Part shown: positions 1 to 11,152 of the stretch, one piece after another | Layout of the letters: each line of letters starts with the position of its first letter | Position numbering within the stretch: the first letter of the stretch is position 1 | NCBI GenBank assembly: GCA_035582835.1 | Contig: JAYKAV010003365.1 | Span: 2,487,976-2,551,975, forward strand | Direction of reading: 5' to 3' | From: Phoebastria nigripes | Taxonomy: Eukaryota; Chordata; Aves; Procellariiformes; Diomedeidae | Length of the DNA stretch: 64,000 nucleotides | Translations under genes and position numbers: made by a program | Notes under the pieces: generated by a model | Seen by the model: only the letters and a program-made list of their open reading frames with translations | Told to the model about the DNA's origin: nothing | Databases searched by the model: none

Positions 1-639
1 AGTTAAGACATGGACTGGATTAAAGTTCAAAACCAGCTCACGTCAGCAAGTGGATGGAAATTGTTACCATCTGACAGCTGGTGGCCTGGAAGGAAAATGT
101 AAAAGTCACTGCATGAAGGATTGGTTCAGGGTAGTGCCACAAGAAGTGACATGGCTTTGTTTTATATCCTGGGAGCGCAGCTCTCTGTTCTGCCTGAGTT
201 GTGCTCAGAGGAAGTGGGCATGGAGACTAGTGAAACTNGCTGCACCTCTCTGGCTGCAGTGGCTGGGCCTTACAACGTATTAAACCTGTGCAGAAGAAGC
301 TGTAGTTTGTGCCACTGGTGATATGTGGCAAGACAGTAGGGTGGCATGCCTGTTTCAGGTCACCAAGACTTCTCTGTTGCCTTTCAACCCCCTAAGTCCT
401 CCTCCCAGCCCTTGCCTCATCAACTTCCACCAGCAAGGAATTGAATGAAAGAGGAAAAATTCTTTTCTTTTCACCTCTGGCTGCTTTAATAATGGGCCAG
501 TTTTATTATTTGATATAAGAATATCCTACAAATGCTAACTGCCAGAATGTCTCATACTAACTAGTGTGCATTTAAATACCTGTTAGACTCCATTACAGAG
601 TGCATAGTACAGATAAGACAGACCAGACAAAGGCTGCAG
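1..639. other. Unique non-coding sequence
   Basis: No recognisable gene or repeat. Two short overlapping frames occur (50-283 and 121-321), but neither resembles a known protein and both contain an ambiguous codon. Composition is ordinary for bird intergenic or intronic DNA. Confidence 0.5.
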
Positions 640-710
640 AATTAACTGACCCACCTGAGGTCATCCAGGGAATAAATGACAACACTAGGAATGGCACTGG
701 GATTGCAGAT
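640..710 (+). repeat. MIR/CORE-SINE-like 3' relic (ancient)
   Basis: The stretch reads like the 3' half of a MIR-type SINE: a 'gaggtcatccagggaat' block, then 'actaggaatggcactgggat', in the same order as the family's AGGTCACACAG...GGCAGAGCTGGGAT segment. It is short and strongly diverged and lies just upstream of the CR1 at about 770. Assignment is from memory of the consensus; it could also be the shared tail of another ancient amniote SINE or L2. Confidence 0.35.
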
Positions 711-769
711 TGCACATTGCAGATGCGTGTCTTCTGGCCCCAGCAATGCCAGCTAAAGAAATGACTGCC

Positions 770-1748
770 TTGAACCTCTGATGTGCCAGAGGGTCGTGCT
801 GCCATCCAGAGAGACTCCAACAGGCTGGAGAAAGGGGCTAACAGGAACCTCATGAAGCTCAACAAGGGGAAGCACCAAGTCCTGCACCTGGGGAGGAATA
901 ACCTACGTTATTCCCATGCACCAGTACATGCTGGGAGCTGACCGGCTGGAAAACAGCTTTGCAGAGCAGGACCTGGAGGTCCTGCTGGACACCAAGTTGA
1001 ACATGAGCCAGCAATGTCACATTACAGAAAAGGTGGCAAACTCTGGCCTGGGCTGCATTAGGAGAAGTGTTGCCAGCAGGCCGAGGGAGGCGATCCTTCC
1101 CCTGTGTTCAGCACTGCTGAGGCTACACCCAGAGTGCTGTCTTCAGTTATGGGATCCTCAGTACAAGAGAGAGATGGACATACTAGAGAGATGCCAGCGA
1201 AGGGCCACTAAGATGATTAAGGGTCTGGAGCAAGAAATGGCAAAGGCTTAAACAGCGCACCTTTGCCGCCGCTAAAGACATCTGTCTGCAAAAGNGGGGA
1301 CCAGAGCAGCTCTCCTATAAGGAAAGGCTGAGTGAGCTGGGACTGTCCAGCTTAGAGAAGAGAAGGCTCAGGGGGGATCTCATCAATGTATATAAATATC
1401 TGAAGGGAGGGTGCAAAAAGGATGGGGCGAGGCTCTTTTCAGTGACAGGACCAGAGGCAAAGGGCACAAACTGAAACACAGGAGGTTCTGTCTGAACTTC
1501 AGGAAACACTTTTTTATTGTTAGGGTGACTGAGCACTGGCCCAAGTTGCCCAGAGATGTTGTGTCTGAGGGGTGACTGAGCACTGGCCCAGAGATGCCAA
1601 GTCTCCCTCCTTGGCAATATTCAAAAGCCGTTGGACATGGTCCTGGACAACCTTGCTCTAGGTGACCCTGCTTGAGCAAGGGGTTGGACCAGATGGCCTC
1701 CAGAGGTGCCTTCCAACCTCAGCCATGCTGTGATTCTGTGTTTCTGTG
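770..1748 (+). mobile_element. CR1 LINE, 5'-truncated 3' end (ORF2 C-terminus plus 3' UTR)
   Basis: This is the 3' kilobase of a chicken-repeat-1 non-LTR retrotransposon. The conserved order is visible: 'gctgccatccagagagactc', 'aacaggaacctcatgaag', 'tcctgcacctggggaggaat', 'ttgccagcaggccgagggag', 'tgtataaatatctgaaggga', 'ttggaccagatggcctccag', ending in the short 3' repeats 'tgtgattctgtgtttctgtg'. The frame at 916-1251 (111 codons) is the C-terminal tail of ORF2, downstream of the reverse transcriptase catalytic core, which is missing. 5' truncation is the normal outcome of target-primed reverse transcription. Oddities are a foreign stretch of about 75 bp at 1233-1310 that breaks the reading frame and a 46-bp duplication near 1524-1590. 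It cannot encode a working enzyme. Confidence 0.93.
916..1251 (+). pseudogene. CR1 ORF2 C-terminal fragment
   Basis: A 111-codon open frame inside the CR1 copy. It carries the features of the end of jockey/CR1-clade ORF2: a 'MHQYMLGADRLE' start region, 'MSQQCHI', then 'CIRRSVASRPREAILPL' and 'QRRATKMIKGLE'. It begins after the YADD catalytic motif, so it lacks polymerase residues and the N-terminal endonuclease. The frame terminates in the inserted segment that follows 'KGLEQ'. It is a decayed transposon fragment, not a host gene. Confidence 0.85.
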
Positions 1749-3805
1749 AACCCACACCTAGAAGCTATGCAGCATCTTTCACCCTGCCAGCACACATCAC
1801 TGCCTTCCCAAAATGTACAAGCCAGCTGCAGATGGGAAGACCTCCCAATGAATATCAATCATAGTGAGCTACATTATCTTAAACAACATTTTTTTGTTGA
1901 TCCAGGTTATTTTCACTGAAACAGTTTAAGGAGTGAACATAAGAGCATTTGAAGAGACTGACAGAACAAGAGGTGACTTCTGGAGGGAGGATGGTGGCCA
2001 GCAGCCAGGGCTAGGCTGGCTCCAGTTACCTGTCACCTCTGTAACCAGTGCAGTTGCATTAGAAAGGCATATATGGACTCAGTGCCCTCACCTCTGAGCT
2101 GCTGTGTTAAACAAGTACGAGGAAATGGAAGCCAGAAGAACAAGAGAGCCAACAAACTACTGCAAAACTCAAGAACTTTCCAAATGAGCTAAGGAAAACA
2201 AACTTCAAGGCAATAAACTGTAGTGACAGCATTTACTCCTGAATTAAAACGTTTGGGGATGGAAAGGGTCAAATAAATCATTGTCTGTGGCTTCCTTACT
2301 GCAGAGGATGTGTTGAAATGTTCAAGAGTGAAGGTACAGGCAGCCTGCTTACGTAATCAGGCAGATTACATGAAGTTAGAAAGCACATCCACGTATTTCA
2401 GGAGGAAATACGTTTTCTTAGAGGAAAAGAAATGAACATGATAACTGAGAAAAACACTTCATCCCAGATGAACCCCAAAATAAACTTCTTTGGAATCCAG
2501 ATCACCTTTTAATGATGAAATAAGAAATACCATAGACTATTAGATCTGGTAACTGGCACATAGGACCACTGTTTTATCATTGCTGTCCATGTTCTGCCTA
2601 CAAGTGTCTACAGGGTACATATTTACGTAAGTCACATTTGCACTGAGAAAAGTATTCTCCAATTTTTGTGTGTGATCCACTCTCATAGAGGTTTGCATTC
2701 TGCATTATTTACATATTTTGGGATACCCAGTATTTTAAAAGGCAGATCTCAGAATCTTAATCCTAAAGCAGACATAGCTTGTTGTGAGGTTTTTCTAATG
2801 AGATGGACAAAAATATCTGGCATCTCTCCCTTTGGATTTTAAATAATAAATTCGTAATAAATACATGTTAACTTTCCTTGTGCTACCTTTCCTTCTGCAA
2901 AACCTAATGTGTTGTTTCCAGATTTGTGTCAGTGTCAACCAGTAATGCTAGATAAGAAAGGCAGGTTTGTTGTCCAAAAAAAAAAAAAAAAGAAGACAAG
3001 ACAGGACTCGTAACAGAAACCAAAAACAAAAGCACATGATTTCTTCTCTGTGTATGATTTACTTTGTGGTGACTGAAGGTCATTGCTACCTGTAGGCTCC
3101 CTGCTGTTTTCGTTTGATTTCCTAATGGGAAAAAAATCTTAGAAAAGTCAACATTAAACTTAATCTTAATAATCACTTGTGTCTCCAGAAAGGCTGGAAA
3201 ATGGGCTGAAAAATTGTGTGGTTTTTTTTTCTCTTGGACAGATATAAAACATCCCAGACAGGGAAAGTGGGTCATTCCCTCTGCTGTGCCTTCTTGGTAC
3301 ATAAAGCAGGAGTCAGCACCTTTGAACACTCATAAATGCACCAAGAATGATACTTAAAAATCAGGAAATGGTTGAACGTGACCTGCCAGGTATGTTTCTA
3401 GTCCAGAGGTGTAGTGAACATAGAATGCAAAAATCCATGCTTTGTCTTGTTATTATTATATGTACTATCGTAGAGCCCAGGGGTGCCTTGGCAGTGGGTG
3501 CAGAGCGGTGCCTGTAAGTATATAACCATTACCCTTCACGACATTCTAAAGTAGTACTGCAGGATTCATGTCTACTCAGGCTCTGAGGTAAGCCAGAGTG
3601 CAAGGCCACAATCAGTTCTCTTTTTGAAAATATGGCCTAAAAAAGGGGAGAAAAAAATTATATTGCCATCCCTCCTCTTTTACCCAGTAGCTCATTGTTG
3701 AGGACAGTCTCTCAGGAAGAACGATTCAGGTGGTGAAGTCTCATCTGTTTGAGGACCTAAATCCACATCAGCTACCATTCAAACAGCCCTAAACGTGAGA
3801 GTACT
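1749..3805. other. Unique AT-rich sequence with a poly-A tract
   Basis: No gene recognised. A run of 16 A at 2976-2991 makes the 141-codon minus-strand frame at 2904-3329 look longer than it is: it translates to a phenylalanine run and matches nothing I know. No LINE sequence precedes the poly-A, so I do not read it as a retrotransposon tail. Confidence 0.5.
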
Positions 3806-3830
3806 GGGACAGGGGGTGGCGGGGTGGGGG
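3806..3830 (+). other. Potential G-quadruplex motif
   Basis: Four G runs of 3, 5, 4 and 5 bases with loops of 2, 4 and 1 bases satisfy the usual G3+N1-7 rule. The surrounding 60 bp is much more G-rich than its neighbourhood. No gene start or other element adjoins it, so a role is only a possibility. Confidence 0.55.
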
Positions 3831-5814
3831 TGGCGATGGAGAAGTCTGCCATTTCATTTTATGGAAGCTGTTCCTTGAAGTAAGTGTTCATTGAGCAAGA
3901 GGTGACTAAAGCACACCTCCATTACCCAGTGCACTCACATGCAAAATGAAAGCCCTTAGCTTCATTCTTTGTTCCATTGATGTCTTACCATTTTATATGG
4001 CGTGATGAGCAGAACAGGCATAGAGGCCACCTTCCCATACCAAATGTCCCACCTCTAGGCTAGGGAGTCAGTCACATGTTTGTTCTCTCTCTTTTCCTCC
4101 CCCTTTTATAAAATCAAAGTTTGGGAAAGGTTGAGGACTTTTGCTAAAGATAATGAAGCTCAGAGGCATCAACATCTGGGAACAGTCATGGGAGGGCACC
4201 TGCTTGAATTTCCTTAGAAGATTGACTCTAACCTTCTCTTACACCACTGCTCACCCATGACTAGACATAGTGGGGGGAAGGCATAACCCTTCTTCTGTTG
4301 GCCACATTTTGGGTGGTGAGTGATATTTCAGGTATTTTCTAAAAGGCTGCTGGGGTGAGGATTTCAGAAGACACTCTTTGCCTATCAATACCAAGGAAGC
4401 ATAACATAGATAAGATCAGGGCTGTTGCCACTGAGTACATGGGTGTCTGGAGGAATTAATTGCTGAAAACCTAGGGATTTGGAAGGCCTTCAGGATTAGG
4501 TGATGGCTTACCAAAGGTGTTGGAGGTTGGCACTTTTAGACTTAGGTGTTTAAAGCCAAAGCTGAATATAGAAATGACCCTTCTCTTGCGGATTTAGCCT
4601 TCAGTTCTTCAGCTTTGTTCAAAAGCCTCACCCAATCCATTCACGTTGCTGAGACTTATTTTCTTATTTATTTCTATTTTTAAAAAGGGGATGTGAAATG
4701 TACATACAGGATGATAATATTAATTTTCTTTTGGATTTTAAAAAAGTGACTAAGACAACTTCATAAATGATGAAGATAAAATAATAGGGTGTCACTAATG
4801 TTATTAATTACAGTGAATGCCACAGGAGGATCCCCCGTGCAGAGTTCATTTTCTTTTGTTGTTAAATGAGTCTCAATGCTAGTTATTGTTAAACTGTGGG
4901 AATCAGCATGGACTGCTGGCAAAACAGGCAGTCTGCACTTTCTGCATAGTAGTGTTGTCCCTTTTTATAAGCCCTTGACCTCACCTAATTCTGCTCTGTT
5001 CTGCCATTTGAAAACTGCAGAAGACGTTAACTCACTATTTAAAGAGCTTTTGATATATGCAACTGTAAGGGGCTGTAGAAGTGCAAACAAGGATGTTGCT
5101 ATTGTTGTCACAGAGGTGGTAAATGTTAACCACAGTCCAAATTAATATTTTAATTCTTCTTTGGAAGCAATTCGCCTTACTCTTTCAAAGAAAACATCAT
5201 CTTTTCTAAGTATTTCTATTATTCCTGGTCAGGCTGGAAATTCTTCAACAGGGAACACTGTGTTCGCTTCATAAAGCCAAAAGACCAGTCACTTTAAGGG
5301 GCATTTTCTAATGCCCTTGACTATACAGTGGAGACAAGAGATACCCTTCAGCAAAGCCACAATTCCTCTCCCTACATGTCTGTCTTTACTAGTCACTGCC
5401 ACTGCCAGTGCTCTCAGAGGAAGGGGGGTGTACAAGCAGGGTCTGAAGTGCTCACGTCAAGCACCAGCACTGGAACCTCCATGCAAACACAAGCACTACC
5501 TGGGTACCCACAAGCAGTCCCGGAAACAAACAGGCACTAAAAATGTCAGTGCATCATTTATGCACATTTTATGGAGCTCTGTTAAGACCTGCTACTAGCA
5601 CAAGGTCGTAGTTGTTCCACCCTTTACTTCCTCCCTAAGTACTTGTATTGCCTAATAACTTTTGTGGGGCTTTCTCTTTGAAGGCAATTATGGATAGACT
5701 AAGTAGGAATTTATCCACTGTAATGTTCCTAATATTTATTTAACCTAATAGTTTCATTGCAAATACTGAAACCTGTTATTTGGGCTCTACACTTGAGCAT
5801 GACTTCATGTGTCA
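3831..5814. other. Unique non-coding sequence
   Basis: Mixed AT-rich sequence with no repeat family or gene that I can identify. Frames at 4876-5145 and 5311-5598 are short, lack recognisable domains and have no visible splice-site or promoter context. Confidence 0.5.
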
Positions 5815-6005
5815 NCAGACAGCTCTTCTGCCTCCTCCTCCTTTTTTCTGTGCTGAACATAGTCCTTGTACTATAGCTTTATTTTTGCTACTCTTCTCTG
5901 AATCCTTTCCAATTAGCCTGCATGTATTTCGTTCAAATGTGGTGCCCAGAACAAAATCCAATGCCCTATATGAAGCTAGCCTACTGTATGATCTAGATAC
6001 TGCTA
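5815..6005 (-). mobile_element. Ancient CR1-like LINE fragment (ORF2 3' part)
   Basis: On the plus strand the order 'ttgctactcttctctgaatc', 'ctttccaatt', 'caaatgtggtgcccagaac', then a degenerate 'caatgcc...gaagcctac' block is the reverse complement of the classic old CR1 segment whose sense strand reads 'GTTCTGGGCRCCACATTT...GTCCAGAGAAGAGCAACAAA'. It is far more diverged than the CR1 at 0.77 kb and is a different, older subfamily. Both ends are eroded. Confidence 0.75.
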
Positions 6006-9000
6006 AATGTTGGACTTCACGTTGAGTTTTGCTCTTGCAACAAATGACAGGAAAGACTCAGAAATATGGTAAGAACTTAAAAATAAGGGTAGAATTAGAG
6101 CACTCTCCACCTCCCACCTGCTTTGTAACTGGCTAAACAAGATAGGAAAAATCAAGATGTCTCAGATTCATTTAATTTCCATGCCAAGTCAAGGCCATTA
6201 GTGTNGCTGTCCTGCACAGCACAGGAATCCATTAATTGCTAAATTGATCAGTCCCTCAGTTCATCTCTCTGCCCTCATGAGCCAGAGAGGGATGAAAATT
6301 AACTGGGATAGTCTTAGCATCTGATTCTACATTGATAGTGATGCTCAAATCACAGAATTCTGAGTTCTGACAGGGGTTAGAGTCAGGATGAAAANGTTTT
6401 CCTCAGTGTAAAGGTTGTCTAGGTGTATTTGGGAGCTTAAAGAAGAGCGAAGAGAAGTCTAGTCTACACTGCGGCATCAATGACTGGCCGCTGGCAGTAA
6501 CTGGGGTAGCAGGTGGCCACGGTTGGCTGATGTTTCTCACTGTTTGGAAGTAGGGAGGGATTTCTTCTCCCTTATCATAGGAGCAAGGGTTGCAAGGTTT
6601 TTCATCTTCCTTGTTAGCATGTGGCATAGGCTGTTTGCTAGGATCATGAGGATCTTTGGACATTGGTGACACCTCAGTCTTTCTTGTCCTCTGCCTGAGG
6701 CATGCAGCACATAATGTTTCAAGAAATCATTTTGATCAGTACAGACCTACATCTATTATAGAGATACATAATAACTCTACTATAGAGACTGAAGAGAGGA
6801 TTTCACCAAACCTCTAGGCTCTAGTGAAAAATAAAAGTGCGGTACAGTGTAATGTTATGCATGCTACACTGTCTTGCTCCCATCTAGACCTCTTTAAAGA
6901 AGGCTTCCTGAGTTGTCACAGGAGCATGTGGTAAAAGTATGAAATTATTAAAAGGTAGGTATGCTTAAGGAGGGTATAAAAATGAGTGGGAAATCTAGTA
7001 TTTTTAGTGTATTTTCATAGACAAAAAGAGGAGCTGTACTTTTTAACCTTTGGACCTAGCTTAATTAGTATTGTACTGTACATTTAAAATGCTAGGCTTC
7101 CAATAGAGAAAGACCAATTCCATCAGCCAATATTTGTTACAACCAGTGCAGAACCGACACAATTGTGTGCTCGCAGTATAAAACCCAACTCATGGCTTTA
7201 GCATTAGACAACTGACCGAATGAGAGCAGAGGGGTGCCATTACTAAGATTCCAAGTTAGTAGTAATGTCTGAGTTTCATTCATGTATTTACTGTTGCCTT
7301 GATCATCTCCTTTAATAGAAAGAACTGCAGGAGGAGGAAATATACTCCAAAAGTGCTGTGAGTAGCTGTTTGTGGTTATCTCACATCATCAACCCCAACT
7401 CGAAAAGCCACTCAGACAGAGGATCCGAAATAAACTTAATTTTAAAACACATGGACCCTTGACCACAGAACTGGAGCAGCTGACTCTCACATAACCTGAG
7501 AGCAACCCTACCCTGGCTCACCAGCAGGTCTCTGTCCTCTCCTGCTGCCAATGGCATTCCCATCCCAGCTGAGAGGACAACATCAGACACAGAGATTCAT
7601 TGCTAATGTAGAGAAGTTCATCTGGTTGGGACCAGGTTTCAACTACAGAGCAATCTGGCCCCCCGCCTTTAGGGTACATGCCAGGTTACAATGGTTATAC
7701 CCCTATTCTGCCAAGCTGTGAAACCACAGCCTTTGTATGCTCCAAAGAATCAAGTGTAGGAGGAATATGAAAACACAGACTCTGTGTCTTGATGTTGCTT
7801 TTGCTCCTGTCTTCTCAGGCAGTGAAATGAGTATCCATGGATAGGATGATCCAATGAAAGGATGGATCCAATGATCTATCCAGAACAAATGGTGCTACTG
7901 GCAGTGTGAATGTTTTATGACTGTACCACAAGTACCAACCATAGAGTGATTTTCACTCTTGTCCATATCAAGTTGGCCACATATGCTCTGTCTACTGTGA
8001 GGAAATCTCTTGCTTTCCCTCTAGTCCTGCAGCAACCCCAGCATGCAGGAGTGGTGAGAGAATTACAACTTTGGTGCTGCTGCAACATTCTTCCTTAGGG
8101 CAGGAGTATATTGTACACTAAGAAAAAAGGCTGTATCTATGATAGCCAGAGTCTGCAAAGTTGCCCTGGAAGCGAGTCTGGTGAGACATTTCCAGAGGCT
8201 GGTAGGGTGAGAGAGGCAGAATTGTGACAGGATATGCTGGTGCCTCTGTCCAGCCGGTGCACAGGAGGCGGCATGGCTCTGGCATCATGAGGCTTTTGCA
8301 GCCTATCAAGGGCCATAAGGACATCCTTGCCTTCTCCCTTGCTGTGGTCCCAGGCCCACAGTCACACTGTTAGTGCCCCACACCAAGCCCACCTTCCCCT
8401 CCTGAGCTGGCCAGCACCTCCCTGTGCCCTGGCAGCTCGTCTTGTGGTAACTGTTGCACAGGGGCTGCCCTGCTCACTGCTCCCTGAGACTCATCCATGG
8501 CTCGGCCTCAGTCATCTCTTTTGATTTATTTTCCCTTCAGTCAAATACTTCTGCCATGAGCATTAGCGTAACATTAACAAAATTTCTATTTCCATTCAGT
8601 TCTGTGTTGTTGTGAACTGCATTTCTCTGGTAGGTATTTGTTTTTGCAATCATAGTGATGAAACACATTTACTGGTTGTAGCAGTTACAGGAATTCCAAA
8701 TAAATATCTGTCTTTGTTTAATTTCAGTAAATCGGAACATTTCACTAGCATCATAATAATAGGGATTTGGGGAATACTATGTGTCCGTGAAATAATTCTT
8801 GAAGCAATTTATTCTTGCATCAGTGCAAAACCCCCTTCAATTTGGGCTATTCCCAGAAGATAAGGGACTAGTTTTCTAAACTAGAGGATTTTTTTTTTTT
8901 TTTCCCCCCAGATTTTGCGCTGGGTTTTGTATCTGTTTTGTTTTTGCAACTTTGGTGTGTAAAAATATGTAATTGCAGTTTTCCACTGGATGTGGAACTA

Positions 9001-10250
9001 GTGGAACTATTGAATTGTGGAACTATTTATAGTAGTTAGCCTTCCTAACCTCCAGGTTAGCTTCCATCTCAGAATGGTACCAATACTGCTGGTGTGATCA
9101 ATATCACCTTATCACTCCCTAGAAAAACATATAGATGTTGTATACAGTATAAGTCAGCCTGGTTTTGGTAATATTGTTATCCTGGTTTCCCTTTTGAATT
9201 TACTTTTTATGTATTTCCAGATAGCAGGCTGACGCTGTCCAGATTTATACCTTGTTAACCCTTCCCAGCTGAATGGGAATGAATACATGTAACTGAGAGG
9301 TGAATCTAGGAGGATATGAAGGGGACTGTAAACTGGTGAAAACATAAGTAATGTTTGCTCAGTGTTTTCTCTTTAAAAAACATTACCCTCTTTGTTTGTG
9401 CTTCTTGCTGCACTGGTAGGAAGGATGTTGATTTTATTCCATCACTTGGCACAGTCTTTTTTTCTTTTTTAATTTTATATTATTTAAAAAGTAATTTCAA
9501 ATTACATTGCAAATGTAGAAAAGTTATGCAGTTGTGAAATACTGTTTGGCAATGCTGACCATTTTCATAGATCGAGGCATTTCATTGATTTCATACATCT
9601 GAAATCCAGGGATTAGTTTCTGAGAAATTATTTCCCCACCGCTCCCACTTTGATGGAAGGGATCTATTGTTTTTGGGGCATGTCTGAACACATGGGATGC
9701 CTGTTTCTGGGAGAACTCTATCATTCAAATGAGATGATATGAAAGGCAGAGTGTGTAAACTACAGCTGTGGAGAAGCAGATTGTAGCTAATGGATCCAGA
9801 TTTTGCCACGGCCCATCTGGATAACTTGACTTTGCGTTGAGTTGCTGCAAACAATAACAACAAACTCCTTTCCATGTACCCTTGATTTGGAGTGTTTCTT
9901 AAATCTGCCTATGGAAATTTGTCCCCCAAACTCTTCTCAAAAGCAGCTAAATGAATTATGCAATGTTTTTCAGGACAATTATGATTCATAACAGTATAGA
10001 ATATGGGCTTTATTATGTTGCTTTTATGTATGGATATCTACCAGTGAAATCTATGAGGATTGTTCTGTAAGAAAAGTCCTCAGGACCCTGCCTAAGAAGT
10101 TGCATGTTTTAGGGTTGCAAATGGTGTATATTAATAGGAAAATTCAATTTGTTTTTCTCTTCATCCTTCAATAACATGTGAAGAAAACAACATGGTCTAA
10201 ACCTAAGTACAGTATTCACGCTAGCCAACAACCCGCTATTGCGCCACACA
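6006..10250. other. Unique non-coding sequence
   Basis: No gene recognised. A poly-T run (8889-8903) followed by C6 is the only conspicuous low-complexity feature. Short frames at 6403-6722, 7381-7590, 8118-8524 and 9154-9875 show no domain, codon bias or flanking gene structure. Confidence 0.5.
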
Positions 10251-10311
10251 CAAAATTCCCATTGAGGTCAATGGAAGTGCCCTGAGCAGAGTGTCTCTTG
10301 GACTGAGCCCG
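10251..10311. repeat. Relic of an ancient self-complementary amniote repeat (unassigned)
   Basis: 'ttcccattgaggtcaatgg' followed by 'aagtgccctgag' and 'ggactgagccc' resembles a short repeat that I recall as frequent in reptile and bird genomes, with a core like CATTGACTTCAATGG. Similar remnants occur at about 21.43, 57.47 and 62.0 kb in this window. I cannot name the family. Confidence 0.35.
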
Positions 10312-10362
10312 TTTTTGTGTGCGTGTGTATATGTGCGTGCATGTGTGTGTGTGTGTGTGTTG
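10311..10362 (+). repeat. GT/TG microsatellite
   Basis: An imperfect GT-rich run (with 'gcgtgtgtatatgtgcgtgc') leads into a pure (GT)n of about 20 bp at 10342-10361. Alternating purine-pyrimidine sequence of this kind can adopt Z-DNA and is usually polymorphic in length. Confidence 0.9.
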
Positions 10363-10810
10363 AGTAATAATTTTCCACACCAGAAAAAAAAAAAATATAA
10401 AACTTTGTTGTCATGCTATCTTATGAGGAAGCTAGTTTCACCCACACAGAGTTGAAAGCACATACCACTCTGTTACAGCACATAAACACTGTTATCACGC
10501 TAGTTGCAGAAAGAGCACTGTCACTGGGACATTTTATAGGCATGGGCTTTTATACTATTCAGCAAGCTATTGAAAATTAAAATGTAATTAGTGTAGCAAA
10601 ACAATAGTTTGCATCTTTTAATTACTGCTCCATTTTTTTGACAGAATGTTTTAATTATTGTTTTTTCTTCTGTTCTGTTTTTATTGATTTGGTGCCAGTT
10701 CAATTGTGTTACCAAGACCTCCCAGTACTCAATGAATTTACCTCAGGGGATTCTGCCTTCTTCATTGTTTTAAAATAAACCAGATCTCCAACTACCTACA
10801 AAACAAAATT
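10363..10810. other. AT-rich spacer between two simple repeats
   Basis: About 450 bp of AT-rich sequence with an A-run near 10384. The 64-codon minus-strand frame at 10521-10715 is lysine/asparagine-rich, as expected of AT-rich non-coding DNA. Nothing else seen. Confidence 0.5.
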
Positions 10811-11152
10811 AGAAGTGGAGGAGGAAAGAAAGAAAGGCAGAAAGAATGGGAGAAAGAGAGAAAGAGGGAAAGAGGGGCAGGAAGGGAAGGAGGGAAGGAA
10901 GGAGGGCAGGAGGGTAAAAGGAAGGACAGAAGGACAGAAGGAAGGAGAGGGAGAAAGAGAGAGAAAGAAAGAAAGAATGAAAAGAAAGACAGAGAAAGAA
11001 AGAAAGAAAGAGGGAAGGAAGGAGGGAAGAAAGGAAGGAACGGAGAAAGAGAAGGAGGAAAAGCAAGAAGGAGCAAGACAAAGGAAATGAGAGAAAGGAA
11101 TGAAAGGGAGGAAAAGAGAGAAGGAAAGAAAGGGAGCAAAAGAGGAAAAAAA
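10811..11152 (+). repeat. Long homopurine tract, (GGAA)/(GAAA)/(GGGA) microsatellite
   Basis: About 340 bp in which the plus strand is almost entirely A and G, built from drifting GGAA, GAAA, AGAG and GGGA units with a handful of pyrimidine interruptions. The tract generates spurious long frames on both strands (Lys/Glu/Arg-rich on plus at 10815-11090; Ser/Phe/Leu-rich on minus at 10792-11139), which should not be called genes. Mirror-symmetric purine tracts can form triplex H-DNA and stall polymerases; GGAA arrays can bind ETS factors. Confidence 0.95.

Noticed and set aside
2904..3329. 141-codon minus-strand frame
   Set aside because: Extended by translation of the poly-A tract into a Phe run; no domain, no splice or promoter context.
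10792..11139. 90-115-codon frames on both strands
   Set aside because: Pure low-complexity products of the homopurine tract (Lys/Glu/Arg or Ser/Phe/Leu only).
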